This document shows positions 27,374 to 36,476 of a stretch of 64,000 nt of DNA, in pieces. How positions within the stretch are numbered: position 1 is the first letter of the stretch; every line of letters starts with the position of its first letter. The stretch covers positions 434,001-498,000 of the forward strand of contig NZ_JAJEJQ010000001.1 in NCBI RefSeq assembly GCF_021390575.1, given 5' to 3'. This DNA comes from Paraburkholderia adhaesiva (GTDB lineage Bacteria > Pseudomonadota > Gammaproteobacteria > Burkholderiales > Burkholderiaceae). The translations under genes were made by a program, and so were the position numbers. The notes under the pieces were generated by a model, which was given only the letters and a program-made list of their open reading frames with translations, did not search any database and was not told the DNA's origin.

Positions 27374-28095
27374 TTTCGATAAAGAACGTTTCGAAGTGGT
27401 ACGGTCACTTCCAGGTGCTGACCGATTGCACGACGGAAGTGAAAAAGGGTGAGGTCGTGGTGGTGTGCGGGCCTTCGGGCTCGGGCAAATCCACGCTCAT
27501 CAAGACCGTCAACGGGCTTGAGCCGTTCCAGCAGGGCGAGATCCTCGTGAACGGTCAGAGCGTCAGCGACAAGAAGACCAACCTCTCGAAGCTGCGTTCG
27601 AAAGTGGGCATGGTGTTCCAGCACTTCGAGCTGTTTCCGCACCTCTCGATCACCGAGAACCTGACGCTCGCGCAGATCAAGGTGCTCGGCCGCAGCAAGG
27701 ACGAGGCGACCGAGAAGGGGCTGAAACTGCTCGATCGCGTGGGCCTGCGTGCGCACGCGGAGAAGTTTCCGGGCCAGCTTTCAGGTGGTCAGCAGCAGCG
27801 CGTCGCGATTGCGAGAGCGCTGTCGATGGACCCGATCGCGATGCTGTTCGACGAGCCGACCTCGGCGCTCGATCCGGAGATGATCAACGAGGTGCTCGAC
27901 GTGATGGTCGAACTCGCGCAGGAAGGCATGACGATGATGTGCGTGACTCACGAGATGGGCTTTGCGAAGAAGGTTGCGCATCGCGTGATCTTCATGGACA
28001 AGGGGCTCATCGTCGAGGACGACCGCAAGGAAGACTTCTTCGCGAATCCGAAGTCGGATCGCGCGAAGGATTTTCTCGCGAAGATCCTGCATTAA
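27370..28095 (+). CDS. gltL: Glutamate/aspartate ABC transporter ATPase (GltL)
   Basis: The 241-residue ABC ATPase powers the transporter. Walker A is GPSGSGKST at about residues 34-42, the ABC signature is [15 protein letters not shown], Walker B is [12 protein letters not shown], and the switch histidine is in CVTHEMGF. The ATG at 27370 overlaps the gltK stop; the frame opens at 27304 but that part overlaps gltK. It is the last gene of the gltIJKL operon. Confidence 0.95.
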   Translation: MISIKNVSKWYGHFQVLTDCTTEVKKGEVVVVCGPSGSGKSTLIKTVNGLEPFQQGEILVNGQSVSDKKTNLSKLRSKVGMVFQHFELFPHLSITENLTLAQIKVLGRSKDEATEKGLKLLDRVGLRAHAEKFPGQLSGGQQQRVAIARALSMDPIAMLFDEPTSALDPEMINEVLDVMVELAQEGMTMMCVTHEMGFAKKVAHRVIFMDKGLIVEDDRKEDFFANPKSDRAKDFLAKILH

Positions 28096-28146
28096 GGGGT
28101 TCGTCGAACCTGACGCGTCGGGCTTTGCAGCCGGGCGTTGAAACAA

Positions 28147-28184
28147 AAAACGCCGCGCGGCTTTCGGGCCTGCGCGGCGTTTTG
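28147..28184. terminator. Bidirectional terminator after gltL
   Basis: AAAACGCCGCGC pairs with GCGCGGCGTTTT over 12 bp with a 13-base loop. The A-run before and T-run after let it end both gltL (plus) and the converging amidotransferase gene (minus). Confidence 0.88.
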
Positions 28185-28215
28185 CTTTGAGCGTTTGCGT
28201 GAGTAGAGAGGGGCG

Positions 28216-29127
28216 CTATTCGCCCCAGGTCTGCATCGCGGTGGCGGCTTCGATGCCCACGGTTTGGGTGCCCGGTGGCGGACACGGTGCGCTCGCTGAG
28301 GCATCCGTCGACGGATTGCTCAGCTTGTCGAGCACCTTCTGCGGGACAGGAACGCTGGCGTGTGCAACCACGTCGCCGTGCTGGAACATCAGCAGATCGC
28401 CTGGCGCGAAGCGCGTCCAGACTTCGTTGTCGGTGAGCGGCGCAGTCGCGATCACCGCGACGCGGTCTTCAGGCGTCGTGTAGTTTGCGAAGTTGACGGT
28501 GACGTCGGCGTCGACGAGATGCGCAGTCGAAAACGGCCAGCGGCGCACGAGGTAGTAGAGGTGAGTCGAGCAGTGCGCGAAAAGTGCCTGGCCGTTCGAC
28601 ATCAGAAAGTTGAATACGCCGAACTGCGTGATCTCGCGCGTGAGCGATTCGAGTGCCGCGAAGAGTTCTTCAAGCGGCGGCTGCGAACCTGGAAACGCCT
28701 TGCGCAATCCCTCCAGCAGCGCGCAGAAAGCGCGTTCGCTGTCGGTCGTGCCGACCGGCTGATAAACACCCGACATCGCGGGATTGAAGTCCTGCAGGTC
28801 GCCGTTGTGCGCGAAGATCCAGTGGCGGCCCCACAGTTCGCGCAAGAACGGGTGGCTGTTTTCGAGCAGGATGCGTCCTTGCGTGGCCTTGCGGATATGC
28901 GCGATGGTGTTGCGCGACTTGATCGGGTAGCGCTTGACCATCTCGGCGATAGGCGAGCGCGCGGACGCCTCGTGGTCGACGAAGAGACGGCAGGCCTTGT
29001 CTTCGAAGAACGCGATGCCCCAGCCGTCGGCGTGGTGGTCGGTGGCGCCGCCGCGCGCCGCGAATCCGGTGAAGGAGAACGTGACGTCCGTCGGCGTGGC
29101 GCAGTTCATTCCGAGTAGTTGGCACAT
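28216..29127 (-). CDS. Class II glutamine amidotransferase, YafJ-like
   Basis: The 303-residue protein starts MCQLLGMN, placing the N-terminal nucleophile cysteine at position 2, as required after methionine removal in Ntn-type amidotransferases. Conserved segments include DHHADGWGIAFFED, IAHIRKATQGRI and IFAHNGDLQDF. The acceptor that receives ammonia is unknown for this family. The frame extends upstream to 29409, but the N-terminal cysteine rule fixes the start at 29127. The C-terminal 30 residues are Pro/Ser/Ala-rich and probably disordered. It is monocistronic, divergent from pyrC. Confidence 0.9.
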   Translation of the reverse strand: MCQLLGMNCATPTDVTFSFTGFAARGGATDHHADGWGIAFFEDKACRLFVDHEASARSPIAEMVKRYPIKSRNTIAHIRKATQGRILLENSHPFLRELWGRHWIFAHNGDLQDFNPAMSGVYQPVGTTDSERAFCALLEGLRKAFPGSQPPLEELFAALESLTREITQFGVFNFLMSNGQALFAHCSTHLYYLVRRWPFSTAHLVDADVTVNFANYTTPEDRVAVIATAPLTDNEVWTRFAPGDLLMFQHGDVVAHASVPVPQKVLDKLSNPSTDASASAPCPPPGTQTVGIEAATAMQTWGE

Positions 29128-29531
29128 GATGAATGCGTGATGCGGCGCGGCGTTGCAGCCTGACGACCCGGTACAATGATGATTTTCCAAGCATATCACC
29201 GGGCTGCGCGTTGCCAGCGCGAATTTTGTCGGATGGTTTTCGCGCGGCGTGCGAAGGGCGGTGGCTGTCGCCTGGGCGCGACGCCGACGGTGTCGGGTGC
29301 TGCATCCGGTTTCGCTAGCGAAACTTGTCGATAGTGCCGGATGGCTCTGGATAGCGCCGGCGGTTCGCGACGGGCGGGGCGCTACAAGCCCCAAGGTCGC
29401 GCAGCGCATGCCGTCGGCCGGTGTGTTTGACTGTGCTTCGCCCGGCGCTGGCCTGCCCGATGTACCCGGCCGCTGTGTGTTTTGCCCGTTTTTGCCTTGC
29501 TTTAGTCCGTTATCCGCTGCATTCGATCGCC
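29128..29531. other. Divergent intergenic region, amidotransferase gene / pyrC
   Basis: About 400 bases with no supported gene. Promoters for both neighbours should lie here, but none with clear consensus was found. Open frames extending both genes into it have no family resemblance. Confidence 0.5.
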
Positions 29532-30593
29532 ATGAACGCTTCTTCCCCGACGACTCTCACGCTCACCCGCCCCGACGACTGGCACTTGCACGTCCGCGAC
29601 GGCGCCATGCTCGCGGCGGTGCTGCCGCATACGGCGCGCCAGTTCGGCCGCGCGATCATCATGCCGAACCTGAAGCCGCCGGTCACGACGACCGGGCAGG
29701 CCGCCGCGTACCGTGAGCGCATTCTCGCGGCGTTGCCCGCGGGGCTGCGCTTCGAGCCGCTGATGACGCTTTATCTCACCGACAACACGCCGCCCGACGA
29801 AATCCGCCGCGCGCGCGAAAGCGGCTTTGTGCATGGCGTGAAGCTCTATCCGGCGGGCGCAACGACGAACTCGGATGCAGGCGTGACCGACATCCTCAAG
29901 TGCGCGAAGACGCTGGAAGCGATGCAGGAAGCGGGCATGCCGCTGCTCATGCATGGCGAAGTGACGAACGCCGACATCGACCTCTTCGACCGCGAAAAGG
30001 TCTTCATCGACCGTGTGCTGGCGCCGCTGCGCCGCGAATTCCCGGCGCTCAAAGTGGTGTTCGAGCACATCACGACGAAGGATGCCGTCGACTACATCCG
30101 CGCCGATAACGCTGCACCGGGCCTGCTTGGGGCGACGATCACCGCGCATCACCTGCTGTACAACCGCAACGCCATCTTCCAGGGCGGCATCCGTCCGCAC
30201 TACTACTGCCTGCCGGTGCTCAAGCGCGAGACCCATCGCGTCGCGCTCGTCGAGGCAGCGACTTCGGGCGACCCGCGCTTCTTCCTCGGCACGGACAGCG
30301 CGCCGCATGCGAAGGGGCTGAAGGAACACGCATGCGGCTGCGCGGGCTGCTACACGGCGTTGCACGCGCTCGAACTGTACGCTGAGGCGTTCGACAATGC
30401 GGGCGCGCTCGACAAGCTCGAAGGTTTCGCGAGCTTCTTCGGTGCCGACTTCTACGGCCTGCCGCGCAGCGCCGAGAAGGTGACGCTGCGCCGCGAGACC
30501 TGGACGCTGCCCGCCGAAGTGACGGCCGGTGACACGCCGGTCGTGCCGCTGCGTGGCGGCGAGACGATCGGCTGGAAACTGGCCGCTTCGTGA
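29532..30593 (+). CDS. pyrC: Dihydroorotase (PyrC)
   Basis: This 353-residue class II dihydroorotase cyclises carbamoyl-aspartate to dihydroorotate in pyrimidine synthesis. Zinc ligands His18 and His20 are in [10 protein letters not shown]. The lysine expected to be carbamylated is at 104 in [16 protein letters not shown], and a late [13 protein letters not shown] carries the metal-binding aspartate. The ATG at 29532 gives the normal N-terminus; the frame extends to 29421 without similarity. The next gene starts at an overlapping GTGA. Confidence 0.96.
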   Translation: MNASSPTTLTLTRPDDWHLHVRDGAMLAAVLPHTARQFGRAIIMPNLKPPVTTTGQAAAYRERILAALPAGLRFEPLMTLYLTDNTPPDEIRRARESGFVHGVKLYPAGATTNSDAGVTDILKCAKTLEAMQEAGMPLLMHGEVTNADIDLFDREKVFIDRVLAPLRREFPALKVVFEHITTKDAVDYIRADNAAPGLLGATITAHHLLYNRNAIFQGGIRPHYYCLPVLKRETHRVALVEAATSGDPRFFLGTDSAPHAKGLKEHACGCAGCYTALHALELYAEAFDNAGALDKLEGFASFFGADFYGLPRSAEKVTLRRETWTLPAEVTAGDTPVVPLRGGETIGWKLAAS

Positions 30594-31435
30594 CCGCCGA
30601 GGCCGGCGCGGTGCGCCGCAGTCTTCCCGCCGCTGGTTTCGCGGATATCGACTGGGCGCGCCCGTGGTTCGCCCAGCATGAGACGCGCGGCCGGCGCTGG
30701 CAGCAGGCTGCACTGGCGGGCTATGGCCGCTATCTCGACGAGCTGAACGCAGACGCGCGCGCGTCTGCGCAGCGCACGGGGCGCGGGCAGCCGCTCGCTT
30801 TCATCGCACAGGACGATCTGCCTGAGGGCTCGGCGTACGAGGCGCATATTGCCGCGACGGGCTGCGTACCCACGCGCCACAATCTCCACGATTTTTTCAA
30901 CGCGCTCACCTGGTTCGCATTCCCGCGTATCAAGGCGACGCTGAACGCGCGCCAGTCGGCGGCGATCGATGTGCTGGGCGTTGGCGCCACGCGCGGGGAT
31001 GTGCGCGATGCGCTTACGCTCTTCGACGAAAACGCGGTGCTGTACGTCTGCGCCGACCCGGCGCTGTCGGCGGCGCTGCGCGGTTTCGAATGGGACAAGC
31101 TGTTCGTTGCAGGGCGCGCGCGTTGGGGCACGCGCTGCGAAGTGCGCGTATTCGGCCATGCGCTGCTCGATAAGCTGATTGCACCGTATGTGGCGTGTAC
31201 GGCGCACGCGTGGGTGGTCGAGGCGCCGGCTGAATACTTCGTCTGGCCGCGAGCGCAGCGCGACGCATGGCTCGACGAGGTGGTGAGCACGAAGCTCGCC
31301 GCTGATGCGGACCTCAACGGCCGCAGTTTCTCGCCGCTGCCAGTGCTCGGCATTCCGGGCTGGTGGCCGCAGAACGAAGACAAGGCGTTTTACGACGACA
31401 CCTCGGTGTTTCGGCCTGGCCGTCGCGCGCGCTAG
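30590..31435 (+). CDS. DUF3025 family protein
   Basis: The 281-residue product matches the DUF3025 family of proteobacteria by its segments [36 protein letters not shown] and the C-terminal [21 protein letters not shown]. No signal peptide or membrane segment is seen and no function is established. The GTG start overlaps the pyrC stop by four bases, so it is translationally coupled to pyrC; this link is common in Burkholderiaceae. Confidence 0.85.
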   Translation: MTAEAGAVRRSLPAAGFADIDWARPWFAQHETRGRRWQQAALAGYGRYLDELNADARASAQRTGRGQPLAFIAQDDLPEGSAYEAHIAATGCVPTRHNLHDFFNALTWFAFPRIKATLNARQSAAIDVLGVGATRGDVRDALTLFDENAVLYVCADPALSAALRGFEWDKLFVAGRARWGTRCEVRVFGHALLDKLIAPYVACTAHAWVVEAPAEYFVWPRAQRDAWLDEVVSTKLAADADLNGRSFSPLPVLGIPGWWPQNEDKAFYDDTSVFRPGRRAR

Positions 31436-31576
31436 TGCTATCGTGCCGCGGCGTTCGGTTGCCGCGGGTGTTGGCATGACTGCGGGCCTGACCGAGCCAG
31501 CCGCCGCCACACACGGCGCTCACGCCGCCTCGGAACCCGACGCGCCACGCGCCTCACCGTGCTAAGATCGGCCCTC

Positions 31577-31989
<413 letters not shown>

Positions 31990-32010
31990 CAATCTCATTA
32001 CGCTCGAAAA

Positions 32011-32057
32011 CCGGCGCGGCGGAGTTCATAGTTGAACTCGACCGCGCCGGCTTTTTT
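32011..32057 (+). terminator. Intrinsic terminator after rnpB
   Basis: A 9-bp stem CCGGCGCGG / CCGCGCCGG is extended by an inner GAGTTCA / TGAACTC stem and followed by CTTTTTTG. It lies 21 bases after the mature rnpB end. The AAAA before it could give some function on the minus strand for the osmC-like gene. Confidence 0.9.
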
Positions 32058-32105
32058 GTTTCGCACGGCACCGGTGCGTGCCGCGGCGCGGGACCAACGC
32101 CCGGC

Positions 32106-32528
32106 TCAGGCCGCGACGATCTCGAACGAGTGCGTGATCTCGGCGGTCTTGGCCATCATGATCGACGCCGAGCAGTACTTGTCGTGCGACAGGTTGATAG
32201 CCCGCTCGACCGTGGCCGGGTTCAGGTTCTTGCCGGTCACGGTGAAGTGGAAGTGGATCTTCGTGAAGACCTTCGGGTCCTCGCTCGCGCGCTCGGCCTT
32301 GAGCGTTACGCTGCAGCCGCTGACATCCTGACGGCTCTTCTTCAGGATCAGGACCATGTCGTAGGCCGTGCAACCGCCCGTGCCGAGCAGCAGCATCTCC
32401 ATCGGGCGCGGCGCGAGGTTACGGCCGCCGCCTTCCGGTGCGCCGTCCATGTTAACGAGGTGACCGCTCCCCGTTTCGGCGGCAAATGCCATGCCATCCT
32501 GCCCCATCCAGCTAACTTTGCATTCCAT
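32106..32528 (-). CDS. OsmC family protein, YhfA-like
   Basis: The 140-residue protein has the OsmC/Ohr fold signatures: GTGGCTAYDMVLILKK around residues 50-65 with one redox cysteine, and GCSVTLKAERA with a second cysteine about 20 residues on. OsmC-like proteins reduce organic peroxides through a two-cysteine mechanism; the YhfA branch, which this resembles by its MECKVSWMGQDGMAFAAET start, has no settled role. It is monocistronic, converging with rnpB. Confidence 0.85.
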   Translation of the reverse strand: MECKVSWMGQDGMAFAAETGSGHLVNMDGAPEGGGRNLAPRPMEMLLLGTGGCTAYDMVLILKKSRQDVSGCSVTLKAERASEDPKVFTKIHFHFTVTGKNLNPATVERAINLSHDKYCSASIMMAKTAEITHSFEIVAA

Positions 32529-32820
32529 GCGTGTGCCTCTGCCGGTTTTTCAATTCAGATGGCATTGTAGCCCGCGCCTTACAAGTATGTCCGAGGGCGA
32601 CGTGGTGATGGAGGTTGGCGTAGCGCGCTTCAATGTTGCGTCGCAGCATAATGGGGGCAGAATGAATTCCCCGCGATTATTTAGGGGTTTTGCTCTAGTT
32701 GCGGAGCGTTATGCATCGAAGATCAATTCATAAGCCATTGATTTTAAAATTAATTGATGTTCTCCTGCAGCCTCTGTGAGATTTCACATTATGGTTTTAA
32801 ATTTCGCAATGTAGTTTATC
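32529..32820. other. Intergenic DNA upstream of the candidate small RNA
   Basis: About 290 bases with no supported gene. The part 32700-32820 is clearly A+T-rich compared with the neighbourhood. It precedes the promoter at 32821. The osmC-like gene's promoter should also be here. Confidence 0.5.
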
Positions 32821-32849
32821 TTGCGCTGCACAAAGCAAATCCGTAGAAT
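32821..32849 (+). promoter_or_regulatory. Sigma70-type promoter of the candidate small RNA
   Basis: The -35 TTGCGC (32821-32826) and -10 TAGAAT (32844-32849) are separated by exactly 17 bases. The -10 differs from consensus at one base. Expected transcription start is about 32856. Confidence 0.75.
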
Positions 32850-32855
32850 GCCTCT

Positions 32856-32950
32856 TATTGGTTGTCGTGTTTGTCGACACCTCAGCATGTCTCCTCCACC
32901 CTCCTCAACCAGGTGGATTAAGCCCGAGCGATTGCGTTCGGGCTTTTTTT
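32856..32950 (+). ncRNA. Candidate small RNA with anti-Shine-Dalgarno loop
   Basis: The predicted transcript is about 95 nt. Its 5' end can fold as TGTCG / CGACA. A C/U-rich centre (32889-32910) holds two CCTCC cores, at 32893-32897 and 32900-32904. The second sits in an 11-nt loop closed by a 6-bp stem, TCCACC (32895-32900) with GGTGGA (32912-32917). An intrinsic terminator closes it at 32921-32950. CCUCC can pair with Shine-Dalgarno sequences, as in Burkholderia NcS27-type and rhizobial 'cuckoo' small RNAs. No supported ORF is inside. The assignment is from architecture only; expression is not shown. Confidence 0.62.
32921..32950 (+). terminator. Intrinsic terminator, first copy
   Basis: The stem AGCCCGAG / TTCGGGCT (one G-U pair) with an 8-base loop is followed by seven T. 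It ends the candidate small RNA and isolates rplM from upstream transcription. Confidence 0.92.
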
Positions 32951-32958
32951 CGTCTTTA

Positions 32959-32988
32959 AGCCCGAGCGATTGCGTTCGGGCTTTTTTT
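32959..32988 (+). terminator. Intrinsic terminator, second tandem copy
   Basis: An exact copy of the first terminator displaced by 38 bases. The whole 38-base unit (32918-32955 and 32956-32993) is directly repeated. Confidence 0.92.
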
Positions 32989-33093
32989 CGTCTGCGTGTT
33001 TTTCAACCAGCGTTTCACCCGGCGCTTTCGACCCGCTTTCCGGGCAACCAGCCCGCGCCTTGGCCGGCGCCTTCCTCGCGGCCCGCAGAAATT

Positions 33094-33123
33094 TTGACGC
33101 CCCGGGAATTTTCCTTTTATAAT
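33094..33123 (+). promoter_or_regulatory. Sigma70 promoter of rplM-rpsI
   Basis: TTGACG (33094-33099) and a perfect TATAAT (33118-33123) are spaced by 18 bases. Transcription should start near 33130, leaving a leader of about 115 nt before rplM. A strong promoter suits ribosomal protein genes. Confidence 0.82.
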
Positions 33124-33245
33124 CCTAGGTTTCCTGCATCCATGCCCGCGGGAAGAAATAAACAGGGAGAGCCTGCGCCGGCGCCAACGAGCGTCACCAC
33201 ACAAGCAGGACCAAATAAGGGCACAGCATTTTTTTTGGATCGATC

Positions 33246-33674
33246 ATGAAGACTTTTTCCGCCAAGGCACATGAAGTGCAGCGCGAATGGTACGTGATTG
33301 ACGCGACGGATAAGGTTCTCGGCCGTGTCGCCAGCGAAGTGGCACGCCGTCTTCGCGGCAAGCACAAGCCTGAGTTCACCCCGCACGTCGACACTGGTGA
33401 TTTCATCATCATCATCAACGCCGGCAAGCTGAAGGTCACGGGCAACAAGACCACCGACAAGAAGTACTACCGTCACTCGGGCTACCCGGGCGGTATCTAC
33501 GAAACGACGTTCGGCAAGATGCAAGAACGCTTCCCGGGCCGTGCGCTCGAGAAGGCGGTCAAGGGCATGCTGCCGAAGGGCCCGCTCGGTTACGCGATGA
33601 TCAAGAAGCTGAAGGTCTACGCAGACGCAACGCATCCGCACTCGGCCCAACAGCCGAAGGCGCTCGAGATCTAA
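33246..33674 (+). CDS. rplM: 50S ribosomal protein L13 (RplM)
   Basis: The 142-residue large-subunit protein is recognised by [20 protein letters not shown] at the start, [20 protein letters not shown] and the final [18 protein letters not shown]. The length is the family norm. The ATG at 33246 is preceded only by a weak GGAT element after a T-run. It is the first gene of the rplM-rpsI operon; in E. coli L13 represses its own mRNA, and the roughly 115-nt leader here could serve a similar role (inference). Confidence 0.98.
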   Translation: MKTFSAKAHEVQREWYVIDATDKVLGRVASEVARRLRGKHKPEFTPHVDTGDFIIIINAGKLKVTGNKTTDKKYYRHSGYPGGIYETTFGKMQERFPGRALEKAVKGMLPKGPLGYAMIKKLKVYADATHPHSAQQPKALEI

Positions 33675-33685
33675 GGGGAGCCCAC

Positions 33686-34078
33686 ATGATCGGTAACTGG
33701 AATTACGGTACGGGCCGCCGCAAGAGCGCCGTCGCTCGTGTCTTCATCAAGTCGGGCAAGGGCGACATCGTCGTCAACGGCAAGCCCATCGCCGACTACT
33801 TCTCGCGCGAAACGTCGCTGATGATCGTGCGTCAACCGCTGGAACTCACGAACCACGGCCAGACGTTCGACATCAAGGTGAACGTGACCGGCGGCGGCGA
33901 AACCGGCCAGGCCGGCGCAGTCCGCCACGGCATCACCCGTGCGCTGATGGACTACGACGCAACGCTCAAGCCGGCACTGTCGCAAGCAGGCTTCGTGACG
34001 CGTGACGCACGTGAAGTCGAGCGTAAGAAGGTCGGCTTCCACAAGGCACGTCGCCGCAAGCAGTTCTCGAAGCGTTAA
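33686..34078 (+). CDS. rpsI: 30S ribosomal protein S9 (RpsI)
   Basis: The 130-residue small-subunit protein shows [20 protein letters not shown] at the start and the basic C-terminal tail [11 protein letters not shown] that reaches the P-site tRNA in the ribosome. It starts 11 bases after the rplM stop with a GGGGAG ribosome binding site, so it is co-transcribed with rplM. Confidence 0.98.
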   Translation: MIGNWNYGTGRRKSAVARVFIKSGKGDIVVNGKPIADYFSRETSLMIVRQPLELTNHGQTFDIKVNVTGGGETGQAGAVRHGITRALMDYDATLKPALSQAGFVTRDAREVERKKVGFHKARRRKQFSKR

Positions 34079-34114
34079 TCGCTTTGGGTTGCGCCCCGAA
34101 TGGTGCGCAACTGC

Positions 34115-34151
34115 AAAAGCCGCCCGCGCGGAATGCGCCGGGCGGCTTTTT
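34115..34151 (+). terminator. Intrinsic terminator after rpsI
   Basis: AAAAGCCGCCCG pairs with CGGGCGGCTTTT (12 bp, 12-base loop), followed by further T. It ends the rplM-rpsI operon. Confidence 0.9.
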
Positions 34152-34278
34152 CGTTTTATCAGGACCGCTGTGCGTCGTGCTCACCGGTATATGCAAAGCA
34201 CCCCTTGATTTTGTGGGCATAAGCACGATCTTGGGAACAGCCCTACAATAGCGGCTAAAGCTTTTTTGGAGAATTCGC

Positions 34279-34644
34279 ATGAGCGCTGTCACCGAGACCC
34301 CCGTGACCGAAATGCCCAGCCCCTTCGTTTTCACCGAAGCCGCGGCTGACAAAGTCAAGCAACTGATCGACGAGGAAGGCAACCCGGACCTGAAACTGCG
34401 CGTATTCGTGCAGGGTGGCGGCTGCTCGGGCTTCCAGTACGGATTCACGTTCGACGAGACGATCAACGAAGACGACACGGTGATGGACAAGAACGGTGTT
34501 CAACTGCTCGTTGATTCGATGAGCTATCAGTATCTGCTCGGCGCGGAGATCGACTACAAGGACGATCTGAACGGTGCGCAGTTCGTCATCAAGAACCCGA
34601 ACGCCAGCACCACGTGCGGTTGCGGTTCGTCGTTCTCGGTTTAA
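34279..34644 (+). CDS. erpA: Iron-sulfur cluster insertion protein (ErpA)
   Basis: The 121-residue A-type carrier delivers Fe-S clusters to target enzymes, including those of isoprenoid synthesis. The three cluster-binding cysteines are visible: Cys49 in [10 protein letters not shown], and Cys113 and Cys115 in the terminal [10 protein letters not shown]. The start follows TTGGAG. Position after rpsI is the usual beta-proteobacterial arrangement and distinguishes it from IscA in the isc operon. Confidence 0.95.
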   Translation: MSAVTETPVTEMPSPFVFTEAAADKVKQLIDEEGNPDLKLRVFVQGGGCSGFQYGFTFDETINEDDTVMDKNGVQLLVDSMSYQYLLGAEIDYKDDLNGAQFVIKNPNASTTCGCGSSFSV

Positions 34645-34664
34645 ACGGGCGCGCTACGGTATGA

Positions 34665-34691
34665 AAAAACGGGGCATCGTGCCCCGTTTTG
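34665..34691 (+). terminator. Intrinsic terminator after erpA
   Basis: AAAACGGGGCA pairs with TGCCCCGTTTT (11 bp) with a 3-base loop, 20 bases after the erpA stop. The A-rich left flank makes it possibly bidirectional with anmK. Confidence 0.88.
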
Positions 34692-34728
34692 TTTATCTGG
34701 GGCACCTGTTTACCCGCCCTCCGCGCAT

Positions 34729-35883
34729 TCAGCGAGGATACATCGCGCCCAGCACGCGATCGCCTGCCGCGCCGGTCACGGCCGCGAGACTTCCTGGCTC
34801 ACGCGCAACACAGCGCATTGCCAGCCAGGCAAACGCCAACGGTTCCACGTGATGCGGCGGTACGCCGAGCGCATCGGTCGTCACGACCGGCACGCCGCTC
34901 TTGCCGACCATCTCCAGTGCCTTTTGCAGTTCCACCATTAGGTGCGGGTTGCGTGCACCGCCGCCGCAGATATAAACCGCGCGGCAATCCGGCGCGTGAC
35001 GTTCGATCTCATGCGCTACGCTCACGGCCGTGAGGGCGACGAGCGTCGCTTGCACGTCGGCGGGCGCGAGCGTTTCAAAGCCTTTCAGTGCCGAATCGAG
35101 CCACTGCGCGTGGAAGAGATCGCGTCCCGTGCTTTTGGGCGGTTGCTGGGCGAAGAACGGTTCGGCGAGCAGCGTATTCAGGAGCGGCTCGTGCACTGTG
35201 CCACTCGCTGCGAAATGGCCGTTCTCGTCGTAGGGTTTGCCGAGGTGCCGCTCGGCCCAGAGGTCGAGCAGCGCATTGGCCGGGCCGCAGTCGAATCCGC
35301 GCACCTCGCCCGTGTTCCGGAGAATCGTGATGTTGCTGATTCCCCCCAGATTGCAGACGACGCGCGTTTCCTCTCTGGACCCGAACACTGTTGCGTGAAA
35401 GGCCGGCACGAGCGGCGCGCCTTGGCCGCCCGAGGCGACATCGCGGCTGCGGAAATCCGCGATTACGTCGATACGCGTCAGTTCGGCGAGCAGTGCCGGG
35501 TTCTGGATCTGCACGGTGTAGCCCTTTTCGGGGTTATGCCGCACGGTTTGCCCATGCGCGCCGATCGCACGCACCTCTTTGGCGGAAAGATTGCCCGAGC
35601 GCAGCAGTTCGTGGCAGCAAACCGCGTAGCGTGCCGCTAGCGCGTTGCCGGCAAGTGCTTCGCGCTCGATTTCGTTGTCACCGGCCTGCTGCAGCGAAAA
35701 GAGCGCCTCGCGCAGAGTCTTCGTGAAGCCGACGAACGCCTCGGCCAGCACAACGGGCCGTCTGCCCTTTTCGAACCGCACCGCGACGCCGTCCACGCCG
35801 TCCATGCTCGTGCCCGACATCAGGCCGAAATACACGCCGTCTGCTGCGTTGTCGCTGTTCTTTCGTTCGTCGCGTGGCGCCAC
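34729..35883 (-). CDS. anmK: Anhydro-N-acetylmuramic acid kinase (AnmK)
   Basis: The 384-residue ASKHA-fold kinase recycles cell-wall sugar by opening and phosphorylating 1,6-anhydro-MurNAc to MurNAc-6-phosphate. The ATP-binding start [20 protein letters not shown], the [19 protein letters not shown] segment and [11 protein letters not shown] are signatures of the family. The nucleotide-binding [11 protein letters not shown] is near residue 310. The ATG at 35883 is used; the first 15 residues ([14 protein letters not shown]) are a short extension. Convergent with erpA, with no murQ adjacent. Confidence 0.95.
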   Translation of the reverse strand: MAPRDERKNSDNAADGVYFGLMSGTSMDGVDGVAVRFEKGRRPVVLAEAFVGFTKTLREALFSLQQAGDNEIEREALAGNALAARYAVCCHELLRSGNLSAKEVRAIGAHGQTVRHNPEKGYTVQIQNPALLAELTRIDVIADFRSRDVASGGQGAPLVPAFHATVFGSREETRVVCNLGGISNITILRNTGEVRGFDCGPANALLDLWAERHLGKPYDENGHFAASGTVHEPLLNTLLAEPFFAQQPPKSTGRDLFHAQWLDSALKGFETLAPADVQATLVALTAVSVAHEIERHAPDCRAVYICGGGARNPHLMVELQKALEMVGKSGVPVVTTDALGVPPHHVEPLAFAWLAMRCVAREPGSLAAVTGAAGDRVLGAMYPR

Positions 35884-36067
35884 GTCGTGCTCCTCCTTGA
35901 ATGCGATCTTCGTTTCCCGTTGTGGATTATCGACGCAATGGCGCGTGCACGTAAGCCGAACGGTCTAGTTGAGGCGTTCGCGCGTCTCGTGTGACGCTTG
36001 GGACTGGCCGCTTTTGCGCGAGCGGCGCCGGGACGTGTGCGAGCTCAACTTGCAGATGGAAGACGCA

Positions 36068-36096
36068 TTGACTGCGATGCCGATGGTGCGTATAGT
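36068..36096 (+). promoter_or_regulatory. Sigma70 promoter of the higBA-type pair
   Basis: TTGACT (36068-36073) and TATAGT (36091-36096) are separated by exactly 17 bases. Expected start is near 36103. Just downstream, GTAAC and GTTAC (36096-36127 region) form an imperfect inverted repeat that could be the antitoxin operator. Confidence 0.78.
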
Positions 36097-36157
36097 GTAA
36101 CTGCGCGATATACGACACGATCGTTACGCCTGCCACGCCCCGGAAAAGGACCAACCA

Positions 36158-36217
36158 ATGTTCGATTCACTTCGTCTGGGGAACCATGATCAAGTCGTGG
36201 AAGCACAAAGGGCTTAA
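36158..36217 (+). CDS. Putative 19-residue leader peptide overlapping higB
   Basis: This short frame (MFDSLRLGNHDQVVEAQRA) begins with ATG at 36158 behind a better ribosome binding site (AAAGGA, about 7 bases upstream) than the toxin gene has. It runs 32 bases into the higB gene in another frame. Its translation could open or compete for the toxin start at 36186. Existence as a peptide is unproven. Confidence 0.4.
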   Translation: MFDSLRLGNHDQVVEAQRA

Positions 36218-36464
36218 GGAATTCTTTTTCACGGGAAGCAAGGCAGGCATCTGTCCCGATCACGTATCGCGCCTAGCCCGTCAACTGGCGCGGCTCGACG
36301 TGGCGGAATCGCCGCAGGACATGAACGTACCGGGCTGGAGATGCCACGCCCTGGAGGGCGGGCTTGGCGGCCACCACGCGGTCAAGGTGAGCGGCAACTG
36401 GCGGCTCACTTTCGCGTTCGAAGGGGCTGACGTCATCCTGGTCGACTACCATGACTACCATTGA
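36186..36464 (+). CDS. higB: RelE/HigB-type mRNA interferase toxin
   Basis: The 92-residue product matches HigB/RelE-family toxins that cut mRNA in the ribosome: KSWKHKGLKEFFFTGSKAGI at the start, PGWRCHALEGGLGGHHAVKV in the middle and NWRLTFAFEGADVILVDYHD at the end. The size is normal. The ATG at 36186 has only a GGGG sequence before it. Toxin before antitoxin is the order expected for higBA. It precedes the antitoxin gene by 12 bases. Confidence 0.9.
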   Translation: MIKSWKHKGLKEFFFTGSKAGICPDHVSRLARQLARLDVAESPQDMNVPGWRCHALEGGLGGHHAVKVSGNWRLTFAFEGADVILVDYHDYH

Positions 36465-36476
36465 GGTGCTCTGAAG

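Noticed and set aside
32821..33249. A 142-codon plus-strand frame before rplM
   Set aside because: It runs through the promoter, the candidate small RNA and both terminators and overlaps the rplM start; the start codon coincides with the -35 box. It is not a credible gene.
36158..36185. Possible tRNA because of a GTTCGATTC string
   Set aside because: No cloverleaf arms can be formed around it. It belongs to the leader frame before higB. No tRNA gene was recognised anywhere in the window.
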